The position numbers and the translations under genes are program-made. Below, in pieces: positions 1 to 6,880 of a stretch of DNA of 17,445 bases. The DNA comes from an uncultured Acidimicrobiaceae bacterium (lineage in GTDB: Bacteria; Actinomycetota; Acidimicrobiia; Spongiisociales; UBA5794), in assembly GCA_947258635.1 (NCBI GenBank), contig CAMYJM010000007.1:1-17445 (forward strand). Direction: 5' to 3'. Below the pieces are notes generated by a model. It saw only the letters and a list, made by a program, of their open reading frames with translations, searched no databases and had not been told where the DNA came from. Positions within the stretch are counted from its first letter, which is position 1. Each line of letters begins with the position of its first letter.

Positions 1-1
1 A

Positions 2-277
2 GTTGTCGCCGGAACGGCCATCGGCTTCTCTGGAGCTGCCATCCGCTCGACACTGATACGGTTCCAAGCCGAGACGGAACCCTTCATTCCGGGTCAGTAC
101 CGAGATACGCAGGTGACGTGGGGATACTTCCTCGCCAACATCGGGGTCGCCCTGGTGTTCATCGGTGCGGTCATGCTATGGGCCCGGCGTCGCGACATCG
201 TCCAGAACCAGATGCGCGCCGCCAAGCAGCGCGAAGCCGCCGAGGCCAGCGCCAGGGAACTGGCCGCAGCAAGGTAG
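2..277 (+). CDS. C-terminal end of an unidentified membrane protein (5' truncated)
   Basis: The open frame enters from the left edge and ends at TAG 275-277, leaving about 91 residues. A short hydrophobic stretch lies at the start (VVAGTAIGFSGAA), followed by a polar segment. One clear transmembrane helix follows (WGYFLANIGVALVFIGAVML). The last 30 residues are a charged Ala/Arg/Glu/Gln-rich tail beginning with an RRR cluster, which by the positive-inside rule should be cytoplasmic and helical. No family is recognisable from this piece. It is the only plus-strand gene and it converges on mdh; a strong palindrome begins 3 nt after its stop. Coding status is supported by the uninterrupted frame and the membrane-helix-plus-basic-anchor pattern. 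The true start and the function lie outside the window. Confidence 0.6.
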   Translation, partial: VVAGTAIGFSGAAIRSTLIRFQAETEPFIPGQYRDTQVTWGYFLANIGVALVFIGAVMLWARRRDIVQNQMRAAKQREAAEASARELAAAR

Positions 278-279
278 TT

Positions 280-303
280 TCGCTCGAAGCAAGCTTCGAG
301 CGA
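280..303. repeat. 11-bp-arm palindrome just after the plus-strand gene
   Basis: Perfect arms TCGCTCGAAGC (280-290) and GCTTCGAGCGA (293-303) are separated by AA; the RNA would fold as a 10-bp stem with a CAAG loop. It starts 3 nt after the stop of the truncated membrane gene and is followed by GTTTCTC, which is only a weak U-tract. It is a candidate transcript end or a mobile palindrome unit. Confidence 0.6.
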
Positions 304-364
304 GTTTCTCGTCGGCGGCCTACAGCCACCTCCTCGCGAGTGAGGCGGCCTGGCGGCCGCTGCG

Positions 365-409
365 CCTTCCGCAAATGCACCGCACATGTCGCTGCATTTG
401 CTGCGAAGG
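365..409. repeat. Long interrupted hairpin
   Basis: CCTTC (365-369) pairs with GAAGG (405-409), and GCAAATGCA (371-379) pairs with TGCATTTGC (393-401), across a small internal loop (C370 against TGC 402-404). The terminal loop is 13 nt. In total 14 Watson-Crick pairs form, and the AT-rich inner stem is unusual in this GC-rich spacer. No function is assigned. Confidence 0.55.
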
Positions 410-509
410 GGGACGAGGGATCGGGCGACGTGCGCGGTCGATTCAGAAACGAGCGCGGCCGGGAGGCCGCACGATTGCGGAGAATCGCCACAAGGCGGCG
501 CGGAGAAGC

Positions 510-533
510 TCATCCAAATCGTGATTTGGATGA
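510..533. repeat. 11-bp-arm palindrome just downstream of mdh
   Basis: Arms TCATCCAAATC (510-520) and GATTTGGATGA (523-533) are separated by GT, giving a perfect stem with an effective 4-nt loop. On the minus strand it begins 4 nt after the mdh stop codon, where a terminator would be expected. The sequence after the stem (GCTTCTCC) has only a poor U-run, so a processed 3' end or a Rho-assisted end is as likely as a classical intrinsic terminator. Confidence 0.55.
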
Positions 534-537
534 ATCC

Positions 538-1467
538 CTAGATTTGCTTCAGATCCTCGACCTTTTCCTTGACGGCTTCTGCCGCCTCACGAAGGGCCGC
601 CGTCTCGGAGTCGGTCAGCGGGACTTCGACGATCTCGCCGACGCCCGAGGCGTTCAGCTTGGCAAGGACGCCCAGATAGACACCTTCGATGCCGTACTGG
701 CCTTCGGTCCACGCGCACACCGGCAAGATGGCGCCCGAGTCGGTGAGAACGGCTTCGACCATTTTGGCGGCGGCCGCCGACGGGGCGTAGTAGGCGCTCC
801 CGGTCTTGAGTAGGCCCACGATCTCAGCTCCGCCCTTGCGGGTGCGATCGACGAGCTCGTCGATGGTGGCAGCATCCAGAACGTCGGCGAGCAGCTTGCC
901 GCCCACCTTGCAGAGCGACGGCACCGGCACCATCGTGTCGCCGTGGCTGCCGAGCGTGACCGCTTCCACTTCGAGGATGTCGGCGTCGGCGGCTTCCGCG
1001 ATGAAGTGGGCGAACCGCGCCGAGTCGAGCATGCCGGCCTGGCCCATCACCTTGTTGCGCGGCAGCCCCGACACTTCCGCGGCCAGTGTCGTCATCTGAT
1101 CCAACGGGTTTGTCACGACGATGAGCGTCGCTTGCGGCGAGTGCTCCATCAGTTGATTGACGACGTCGGTGACGATTCCGGCGTTGACCTCCAGCAGATC
1201 CATCCGGCTCATGCCCGGCTTGCGAGGCAACCCGGCGGTGATCACCACAACATCGCTTTCTGCGGTGTCGCCGTAGTCGTTGGTACCGGTCACCAATGTG
1301 CGATAGCCGAGAACGGGCCGCGACTGGTTCATGTCAAGCGCCAGGCCTTGCGGCAAACCCTCGACGATGTCGGTCATGACTACTTCGTCTGCGATGTCGG
1401 CTTCAGCGAGGCGCTGGACCGTCGTGGAGCCGTACTTGCCGGCTCCGACCACTGTGACTTTGCTCAT
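538..1467 (-). CDS. mdh: Malate dehydrogenase, LDH-like type
   Basis: Interconverts (S)-malate and oxaloacetate with NAD in the TCA cycle; cytoplasmic. The 309-residue product has the usual length of LDH-like MDHs. Visible motifs are the dinucleotide-binding glycines GAGKYG (8-13), Asp33 ending the second strand (typical of NAD preference), substrate-binding Arg82 and Arg88 in PRKPGMSR, Asn120 in VTNP, and the catalytic pair Asp148 (MLDSARF, with Arg151) and His175 (GSHGDTMVP). Arg82, where lactate dehydrogenases have Gln, argues for malate. The frame could open 9 codons earlier, but ATG 1465-1467 is chosen because GGAGGG lies 9 nt upstream and the Rossmann strand then starts at residue 4. 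It follows icd by 23 nt, so icd-mdh is probably one TCA transcription unit. A perfect hairpin follows its stop. Confidence 0.97.
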   Translation of the reverse strand: MSKVTVVGAGKYGSTTVQRLAEADIADEVVMTDIVEGLPQGLALDMNQSRPVLGYRTLVTGTNDYGDTAESDVVVITAGLPRKPGMSRMDLLEVNAGIVTDVVNQLMEHSPQATLIVVTNPLDQMTTLAAEVSGLPRNKVMGQAGMLDSARFAHFIAEAADADILEVEAVTLGSHGDTMVPVPSLCKVGGKLLADVLDAATIDELVDRTRKGGAEIVGLLKTGSAYYAPSAAAAKMVEAVLTDSGAILPVCAWTEGQYGIEGVYLGVLAKLNASGVGEIVEVPLTDSETAALREAAEAVKEKVEDLKQI

Positions 1468-1490
1468 TTGCTGATGCCCTCCTGGCTGGT

Positions 1491-2693
1491 TCACATGTTC
1501 TCGATAACGGCCGAGGCGAACTCGCTGGTCTTCACCTCGGTGGCGCCCTCCATCAGGCGGGCAAAGTCATACGTGACGACCTTCGACGAAATCGTTTCCT
1601 CGAGCCCCACAACAATGTGGTCGGCAGCTTCTTTCCATCCCATGTAGCGCAGCATGATCTCTCCAGAAAGCGTCAGCGAGCCGGGGTTCACCTTGTCCAT
1701 CCCGGTGTACTTCGGGGCGGTGCCGTGGGTTGCCTCGAACAGCCCGTGCCCGGTGACGTAGTTGATGTTGGCTCCGGGCGCGATCCCAATGCCACCAACC
1801 TGGGCGGCCAGTGCGTCGCTTATGTAGTCGCCGTTGAGGTTCATCGTCGCGATCACGTCGTACTCGGCGGGTCGGGTCAGGATTTGCTGGAGAAAGGCAT
1901 CGGCGATCACGTCCTGAACGAGGATCTTGTCCCCGGGATCGCCGCCACAGTCCTCCCACGAAACGGCGACGTCGGCGAACTCGTCACGGACCAACTCGTA
2001 GCCCCACGTGCGGAAAGCACCCTCGGTGTACTTCATGATGTTTCCCTTGTGGACCATGGTCACCGACCTGCGGCCCTCGGCAACGGCGTAGTTGATGGCC
2101 GCCCGGATCAGCCGCTTGCTGCCCGACACCGACACCGGCTTGATCCCGAGGCCGCTGTCCTCCTTGATGTCCCAGCCGAAGTTCTCAGACAGGAAGTCGA
2201 GAAGCTCCTTGGCGCCCTCGCTGAGCGCTTCGAGCTCCTTGCCGGCGTAAACATCCTCGGTGGCTTCGCGGAAGATCACCATGTCGACCAGCTCGGGCTG
2301 TCTCACCGGGGAAGGAGTTCCCCGGTACCAGCGCACGGGACGAAAGCTGACATATAGATCGAGGATCTGGCGAAGAGCGACGTTGAGGCTGCGGATTCCT
2401 CCGCCGACGGGCGTTGTCAGCGGTCCCTTGATCCCGACCAGGAGGTTGCGAAAGGATTCGACCGTCTCGTCGGGAAGCCACTGTCCGGTTTGATCGAACG
2501 CCTTCTGTCCTGCCAGCACTTCCTGCCAGGCAATAGCGCGCTCGCCGCCATAGGCTTTGGCCACGGCCGCGTCCATGATCCGCTGCGAGGCAACCCAGAT
2601 GTCGGGACCGATCCCGTCACCCTCGATGTAGGGAATGATCGGGTCGTTTGGTACCTGCAAGCCCTCAGGGCCCATTGTGATGGCTGTCGCCAT
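1491..2693 (-). CDS. icd: NADP-dependent isocitrate dehydrogenase (homodimeric type)
   Basis: Oxidative decarboxylation of isocitrate to 2-oxoglutarate in the TCA cycle, making NADPH. At 400 residues it is close to the E. coli enzyme (416) and not the 740-residue monomeric form found in many actinobacteria. Substrate-binding motif GGGIRSLNVALRQ (98-109) contains Ser102, the counterpart of E. coli Ser113; Arg118 and Arg121 lie in FRPVR. Metal ligands are Asp289 and Asp293 in NGDYISD. NADP determinants are kept: Lys328-Tyr329 in HGTAPKY, and Tyr375 and Arg379 in TYDFARL. It ends in the family tail IENM. Start ATG 2691-2693 has AGGAGAG 9 nt upstream; Met7 is an alternative without better support. 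It lies 65 nt after folD and 23 nt before mdh. I see no aceK, so use of Ser102 for phosphorylation is doubtful. Confidence 0.97.
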   Translation of the reverse strand: MATAITMGPEGLQVPNDPIIPYIEGDGIGPDIWVASQRIMDAAVAKAYGGERAIAWQEVLAGQKAFDQTGQWLPDETVESFRNLLVGIKGPLTTPVGGGIRSLNVALRQILDLYVSFRPVRWYRGTPSPVRQPELVDMVIFREATEDVYAGKELEALSEGAKELLDFLSENFGWDIKEDSGLGIKPVSVSGSKRLIRAAINYAVAEGRRSVTMVHKGNIMKYTEGAFRTWGYELVRDEFADVAVSWEDCGGDPGDKILVQDVIADAFLQQILTRPAEYDVIATMNLNGDYISDALAAQVGGIGIAPGANINYVTGHGLFEATHGTAPKYTGMDKVNPGSLTLSGEIMLRYMGWKEAADHIVVGLEETISSKVVTYDFARLMEGATEVKTSEFASAVIENM

Positions 2694-2758
2694 GATTCGA
2701 TAGCTCTCCTGGTCGCGGCTTTGCGACGGAAGGCTAGCCGGGGGCAGGCCTCCCTAAG

Positions 2759-3625
2759 TCACGCTCCCGCCGCCGCCGCCGTCCGTTCGGCGGCACTCAC
2801 GGTGTTCCCCAGCAGCGAGGCGATGGTCATCGGCCCGACGCCACCGGGTACCGGGGTGATGGCCCCGGCAATGTCGACGACTGCGTCATAGTCCACGTCG
2901 CCGACGAGCCCGTCGTCGGTCCGGTTGATGCCGACATCGATGATCGTCGCTCCGGGCTTGACGAAGTCGGCGGTCACGAAGTTCGCCCGGCCAATGGCGA
3001 CGATGAGGATGTCGGCCTCGCGAGCAACTCCGGGAAGGTCGGGGGTTCGCGAATGGGTCTGCACAACGGTGGCGTCGACGCCCTTGACGCTCAGGAGCAG
3101 TGACATCGGGCGGCCCACGAGGAACGACCGGCCGATGACGACGGCGAGCTTGCCGCTCGTCTCGATCTCGTAGTGGGACAGGATCCGCATGATTCCGGCC
3201 GGCGTCGCCGGACGCGGCCCCGGACGGTCGAGGACCATGCGGCCGAGGGAGTCGGGATGGAGGCCGTCGGCATCCTTGGCCGGGGCGATCATTTCCACAG
3301 CTCGATTCCCGTCGAGCCCATCCGGCAGTGGGAGTTGGACGATCATGCCATCCACCTGCGGATCGTCGTTCAGCTCTTGAATGAGAGCTTCCACCTTTTC
3401 CTGTGTGGTGTCGGCCGGGAGCGAGCGATCGAACGACAGCATCCCGGCCTCGGTAGCGGCCTTGTGCTTGCCGCGCACGTACACCTGTGACGCGGCATCC
3501 TCACCCACGAGGACTGTGGCCAGACCGACAGTGCGGCCCCTATCGGCGAGGGCGGCTACCCGCTCCTTGACCTCACCACGGACGACGGTCGCAACTTCCT
3601 TGCCTGACAGAACTCGAGCGCTCAA
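2759..3625 (-). CDS. folD: Bifunctional methylenetetrahydrofolate dehydrogenase / cyclohydrolase
   Basis: Converts 5,10-methylene-THF to 10-formyl-THF, the formyl donor for PurN and PurH, which are encoded directly upstream. The 288-residue product has the family length. Motifs: YVRGKHKAATEAG (49-61) with catalytic Lys53, QLPLP (97-101), KDADG (117-121), the dinucleotide-binding segment VIGRSFLVGRP, and PGGVGPMT near the C-terminus. PATPAGI replaces the common PCTPxGI, so the usual Cys is Ala. The start is TTG 3623-3625, which overlaps the purH stop (TTGA); GGAGG inside the end of purH lies 11 nt upstream. The overlap implies translational coupling. The poly-Ala end is a low-complexity tail after the last conserved helix. 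Confidence 0.96.
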   Translation of the reverse strand: MSARVLSGKEVATVVRGEVKERVAALADRGRTVGLATVLVGEDAASQVYVRGKHKAATEAGMLSFDRSLPADTTQEKVEALIQELNDDPQVDGMIVQLPLPDGLDGNRAVEMIAPAKDADGLHPDSLGRMVLDRPGPRPATPAGIMRILSHYEIETSGKLAVVIGRSFLVGRPMSLLLSVKGVDATVVQTHSRTPDLPGVAREADILIVAIGRANFVTADFVKPGATIIDVGINRTDDGLVGDVDYDAVVDIAGAITPVPGGVGPMTIASLLGNTVSAAERTAAAAGA

Positions 3626-5163
3626 TGTTTGAAATACCTCCGATTAGTGAAGACCAATGCCATACCGTATTCGTCGGCAGCCGCGATCACCTCGTCATCA
3701 CGCATCGAACCACCGGGCTCGATGACGGCGGTGACGCCGGCGGCCGCCAGCACATCGAGACCATCGCGAAAGGGGAAGAAGGCGTCGCTGGCGGCGACGG
3801 CCCCGCCGGCACGGTCACCCGCTTTCGCCAGTGCCCGCTCGGCCGCCCCGACCCGGCTCTGATCACCCGCACCGACCCCAACCGCCGTCTCGTTGGCCGC
3901 CACGACGATGGAGTTCGACTTGGTGTGAGCCGCCACCACCCAGGCGAATGCCATGTCGGCCTGCTCCTCTGCGCTCGGCTTGCGAGCGGAGACCACGGAC
4001 CAGTCGTCTGGCCAGCTCGTGCCGGCGGCCAAGGGAACGGGCTCCCGCTGCTGGGCCAACATACCGTGCTCGAGGCGCCGCAAGTCCAGGTCCGCTCTGC
4101 CCGGCGGCGGCGCCACAATGACGCGCACGTTCGCCTTGGCTTGCAGGACGGCGCGAGCTTCAGCCGACACTGCGGGAGCGACAACGACTTCGACGAAATG
4201 TCTGCTGATGAGCTCAGCCGTGGCGGCATCCAGCTCGGTGTTGAGGGCTACTACCCCGCCAAAGGCCGCCAGCGGATCACATTCCCAGGCCGCGAGGAAC
4301 GCCTCGAGGGACGTCGGGCGCACCGCGGCGCCGGCGGCATTGGTGTGCTTGATCACGGCGACGCCCGGCTCGGCGAGATCACAGACAAGCCGCCAGGCCG
4401 CCTCAGTATCGGCGTAGTTGTTGAAGGACATCGCCTTGCCCTGGAGCTGATCGGCCCGCTGCCACCAGCCGCCACCTTCCGGGCGGCGATACACGGCGGC
4501 GGCCTGCTCCGGATTTTCGCCGTACCGCAGATCGTCCGCCTTCTCGAATGCCAGCACCAGGCGGTCGGGCAGCGGTTCGTCCCGGTCAAGCCAACCGACG
4601 ATGGCGGCGTCGTAGGCGGCCGTGCGATGAAACGCCGCCCGGGCCAGCCGGGCGCGCAGTTCGTCGCTGAGGCCGCCGCTTTCGACGGCCAAGGCCACCT
4701 CGTCGTACTGGTCGGGCGACGTCACCACTCCCACCCAGGCGTGGTTCTTCGCCGCCGCCCGCACCATCGTGGGGCCGCCGATGTCGATCTTCTCGATGGC
4801 CTCTGCGGCCGTCACGGCCGGGTTGGCCACGGTGGCCTCGAACGGATAGAGGTTGACCGCCACCAGCTCGAACGGAGAGATACCGTGCGCCAACAGGTCT
4901 TCCTGGTGATCCGCCCGACCGTGGTCGGCCAGGATCCCGGCGTGGATACGCGGGTGGAGCGTCTTGACACGGCCGCCGAGCATCTCCGGCTCGCCGGTCA
5001 CCGCGGCGACGGCGGTCACCGGCAGGCCGGCGGCCTCGATGGCGGACGCGGTGCCGCCCGACGAAACTACCTCGACACCGGCGGCGACGAGCCGGCCGAC
5101 GAACTCGACCAGACCCGACTTGTCCGAGACTGAGATCAACGCCCGCTTGACAGGCCGATTCAC
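3622..5163 (-). CDS. purH: Bifunctional AICAR transformylase / IMP cyclohydrolase
   Basis: Catalyses the last two steps of IMP synthesis; 513 residues, normal length. The N-terminal cyclohydrolase domain (about 1-195) shows SVSDKSG, SSGGTA, GGRVKTLHPRIHAG, NLYPFE and IDIGGPTMVRAAAKNH. The transformylase domain carries LRYGENPEQ (212-220), the catalytic Lys272-His273 pair, DPLAAFGG, KSNSIV and ASDAFFPF. Departures from the common consensus: KHTNAAG instead of KHxNPxG, GDQSRV where GQMSRV is usual, EPGGS instead of QPGGS, and RYFKH instead of RHFxH at the end. Start is GTG 5161-5163, overlapping the purN stop as GTGA, with AGGAAGGG 7 nt upstream. Its stop overlaps folD, so purN-purH-folD reads as one coupled unit. 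Confidence 0.97.
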   Translation of the reverse strand: MNRPVKRALISVSDKSGLVEFVGRLVAAGVEVVSSGGTASAIEAAGLPVTAVAAVTGEPEMLGGRVKTLHPRIHAGILADHGRADHQEDLLAHGISPFELVAVNLYPFEATVANPAVTAAEAIEKIDIGGPTMVRAAAKNHAWVGVVTSPDQYDEVALAVESGGLSDELRARLARAAFHRTAAYDAAIVGWLDRDEPLPDRLVLAFEKADDLRYGENPEQAAAVYRRPEGGGWWQRADQLQGKAMSFNNYADTEAAWRLVCDLAEPGVAVIKHTNAAGAAVRPTSLEAFLAAWECDPLAAFGGVVALNTELDAATAELISRHFVEVVVAPAVSAEARAVLQAKANVRVIVAPPPGRADLDLRRLEHGMLAQQREPVPLAAGTSWPDDWSVVSARKPSAEEQADMAFAWVVAAHTKSNSIVVAANETAVGVGAGDQSRVGAAERALAKAGDRAGGAVAASDAFFPFRDGLDVLAAAGVTAVIEPGGSMRDDEVIAAADEYGMALVFTNRRYFKH

Positions 5164-5786
5164 GCGCTCACCCTTCCTTTCACGGTCCGCCCCCTGATGG
5201 CGAGCTCCCCTTTGACCAGCTTCGTCACCACCTCGGGCAACAGTCGATGTTCGATCTCCTGTATCCGGCCGTGGAGAGCTGCTTCGTCATCACCTGCGAG
5301 GACCTCCACCGCCTCCTGGGCGATTATCGGGCCGTGGTCGAGGTGCTCGTCGACAAAATGAATGGTGACCCCCGTCACCTTGGCGCCGTAGGCGAGGGCA
5401 TCGCGCACACCGTGGGCACCGGGGAACGCCGGCAGCAGCGACGGATGGAGGTTGATTATCCGATCCGGGAAATGGGCCATTGCGCTCGGGCCCAGCACCC
5501 GCATGAACCCGGCGAGCACGATGAAGTCGGGGGCGAACTCCTCGGCGGCTGCGCAGATGGCTTCGGTGAAGTCGTTGCGGTCGCTGTGGTCCCGCCACTC
5601 GACGACCCTGCTGGGAACCTGGGCCCGGGAGGCCCGCTGCAGCGCACCTGCTTCAGGCTGGTCTGACACGACTCCGACGACACTCCAGCTGCTTTCTGCC
5701 GTGTCGAGCAAGGCCTGGAGGTTCGACCCGGAACCGGACGCGAGCACAACGACGCGCCCGGCAGTGTCGACGGTATCTCGTGGCAT
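5160..5786 (-). CDS. purN: Phosphoribosylglycinamide formyltransferase
   Basis: Transfers the formyl group of 10-formyl-THF to GAR, the third step of de novo purine synthesis. The 208-residue product shows the GSGSN phosphate-binding loop (18-22), IVLAGFMRVLG (89-99), and the catalytic set Asn112, His114 (INLHPSLLP) and Asp150 in VDEHLDHGPII. Start is ATG 5784-5786; no clear Shine-Dalgarno site precedes it, and no alternative start fits before the first beta-strand. It begins 12 nt after the stop of the membrane-protein gene upstream, so it may be translated by coupling or from its own leaderless message (TAAGCT lies 9 nt before the ATG, weak evidence). Confidence 0.97.
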   Translation of the reverse strand: MPRDTVDTAGRVVVLASGSGSNLQALLDTAESSWSVVGVVSDQPEAGALQRASRAQVPSRVVEWRDHSDRNDFTEAICAAAEEFAPDFIVLAGFMRVLGPSAMAHFPDRIINLHPSLLPAFPGAHGVRDALAYGAKVTGVTIHFVDEHLDHGPIIAQEAVEVLAGDDEAALHGRIQEIEHRLLPEVVTKLVKGELAIRGRTVKGRVSA

Positions 5787-5798
5787 TTCAGGGACAGC

Positions 5799-6629
5799 TT
5801 ACCGGTAACGCCGCTGCTCCCTTTTACTCCGAAATGCTTCGGCGAATGACCGGTTGTCGTAGTAGGCACCGGGCACAGTGCCGTCAGTCGCATAGTGGTA
5901 CAGCGCCGTTTGATAAATGCCGGAGAGAGTCGCCATCACGATGGCTACTGCCGCCAGCCACAGCACGCCGACGGCGACGAGAACCAGCAGCCCATTGGCG
6001 GCGCCGAGGGCCACCACGGCAACCCCGGGCAGGCTGGCAATGAAACCGACGAAGCCCAGCCCCACCTGGGCCGCCAGGTTCTCCCCCCAGGTGCGCCGGA
6101 ACATCTCCGCCGACTTCTTGACGGCCTGGCTCACCCCGAGCCCCTCGACGACGATGATCGGCAGCACCAGGAACGTCACCACGGCCCAGGCCATCCCGAC
6201 GAGGCCGATCACGATGCGTCCGACGATGCCGGCCCGCTCTTCCAGCGAGCGAAGGATCAGTGACACCGTCGCCGAGACGATTGCCCAGGGGAGGATCTTG
6301 CCCGCCCGGCGAGCCGCCCCCCGCAGGGCGCTGCCGAGTGTCGGATCGCCCCCGCTGAGCCGCTCATGGGCCGCGTTCACCAGAGCTGCGTTGAAGAAGA
6401 TCGTGATGTAGGCCAGCACGAGGTACATCACGAAGAAGGTCACGTAGTGAGCCGTTCCCGGCTCCCAATTCTCCAGGTCCGTGGAAACGAAGATCGGCAC
6501 CAGGAAGAGTGCGATCGTTGCCACCGTGGCCAGCGTGGACAGGATCGGCAGCAGCATCAGCTCTTTGTCTGCTTTGAGGACCTTCCAGGACGACTTGGCG
6601 ATTTCGATTGACGATTGAATGCGGCTCAT
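5799..6629 (-). CDS. Multi-pass membrane protein, probable DUF6159 family
   Basis: Predicted integral membrane protein of 276 residues with no known function. It opens with an amphipathic stretch (SRIQSSIEIAKSSWKVLKADKEL) before the first helix, and has hydrophobic segments near 25-48, 62-86, 112-126, 134-161, 185-210 and 212-236, followed by a polar, Arg-rich tail (SFAEAFRSKREQRRYR). The opening pattern of a 'Sw.vLk.dkeL.llP' segment leading into a helix resembles DUF6159 proteins; this is recognition from memory and moderately sure. A TTG start 8 codons earlier (6651-6653) would put the heptamer repeat inside the gene. ATG 6627-6629 is preferred: TACTCT ends 7 nt upstream, suggesting a leaderless message. 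It lies 12 nt before purN, probably co-transcribed, but no purine-related role can be inferred. Confidence 0.85.
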   Translation of the reverse strand: MSRIQSSIEIAKSSWKVLKADKELMLLPILSTLATVATIALFLVPIFVSTDLENWEPGTAHYVTFFVMYLVLAYITIFFNAALVNAAHERLSGGDPTLGSALRGAARRAGKILPWAIVSATVSLILRSLEERAGIVGRIVIGLVGMAWAVVTFLVLPIIVVEGLGVSQAVKKSAEMFRRTWGENLAAQVGLGFVGFIASLPGVAVVALGAANGLLVLVAVGVLWLAAVAIVMATLSGIYQTALYHYATDGTVPGAYYDNRSFAEAFRSKREQRRYR

Positions 6630-6636
6630 AGGGAAG

Positions 6637-6642
6637 AGAGTA
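6637..6642 (-). promoter_or_regulatory. Possible -10 element for the DUF6159-like gene
   Basis: On the minus strand TACTCT (TANNNT type) is followed by 7 nt and then ATG 6627-6629. There is no Shine-Dalgarno sequence, so transcription could start at the initiation codon. The box overlaps the last unit of the heptamer repeat. No -35 is evident; a TANNNT match alone is weak evidence. Confidence 0.3.
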
Positions 6643-6673
6643 CTAAGTACCAAGTATCAAGTGCTTAGTACCG
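6639..6673. repeat. Heptanucleotide tandem repeat (5 units), also an inverted repeat
   Basis: Five consecutive 7-mers are visible on the plus strand: AGTACTA, AGTACCA, AGTATCA, AGTGCTT and AGTACCG. On the minus strand in another phase they read TACTAAG, CACTTGA, TACTTGG and TACTTAG, i.e. YACTNRR. The block also folds: GTACTAAGTAC (6640-6650) pairs with GTGCTTAGTAC (6661-6671) with one mismatch and a 10-nt loop. It sits between the decayed LysE-type gene and the DUF6159-like start. Heptamer short tandem repeats of this style are best known from cyanobacteria. Confidence 0.75.
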
Positions 6674-6852
6674 GTTGCGGGCAGCAGGAGGGCGTAACGC
6701 GCGGATTGCCAGGGCGACGCCGAAAATGACCAGGGCGGCACGCCGGCACCAAAGCCGCGCCGCAGCGTCGACGTCACAACGAGAGCCTGGAGCGGCCCGG
6801 GAGACAGGCCGGCGCCAAGACCAAGACCCGGCCCCAACAAGAACTCGGTCAC
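6665..6852 (-). pseudogene. Collapsed LysE/RhtB-family exporter: N- and C-terminal ends only
   Basis: From GTG 6850-6852 one frame encodes about 38 residues whose SPGP motif is the N-terminal signature of LysE-type amino-acid exporters (TEFLLGPGLGLGAGLSPGPL, then an RRGFGAG turn). At about 6739 this frame stops making sense. Another frame takes over with a short hydrophobic helix and basic tail ending at TAA 6665-6667 (AALVIFGVALAIRAL, then RPPAARNRY), which resembles the last helix of the same family. Intact members have about 200 residues and six helices, so roughly 130-150 internal codons are missing and the two ends are joined out of frame. The C-terminal frame alone could run from GTG 6878-6880, directly abutting the sucD stop, but its N-terminal part matches nothing. 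Family recognition is from motif pattern only. Confidence 0.55.
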
Positions 6853-6880
6853 CAGCGGTGTCTGTTGGCCCTGCGGCCAC

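Larger units (their letters stand above)
278..537. other. Hairpin-rich spacer between convergent genes
   Basis: These 260 bases separate two convergent genes and hold no credible gene; the open frames crossing them have no family signature or ribosome-binding site. They are packed with self-complementary segments: arms 280-290/293-303, 365-369 plus 371-379 with 393-401 plus 405-409, 455-460/465-470 (GCGGCC, loop GGGA, GGCCGC), 472-476/483-487 and 510-520/523-533. The first and last hairpins each lie within 5 nt of the flanking stop codons. Convergent spacers often carry bidirectional terminators, but none of these stems is followed by a good U-run. A cluster of REP-like palindromes is an alternative. 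Confidence 0.6.

Noticed and set aside
510..533. Classical intrinsic terminator for mdh
   Set aside because: The stem is good but no run of T follows on the minus strand; it is kept only as a palindrome with possible 3'-end function.
278..537. tRNA or small structured RNA gene in the convergent spacer
   Set aside because: The stems do not form a cloverleaf, and no T-loop GGTTCGAATC-like sequence or anticodon arm is visible; the palindromes are separate units.
1465..1494. Upstream start for mdh overlapping the icd stop
   Set aside because: The nine extra residues are absent from the family, and GGAGGG is placed correctly for ATG 1467.
3625..5133. 502-codon plus-strand open frame
   Set aside because: It is an antisense shadow of purH with no start signal and no recognisable domain.
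6639..6673. CRISPR-like repeat array
   Set aside because: The units are 7 nt long with no spacers between them, so this is a short tandem repeat, not CRISPR.
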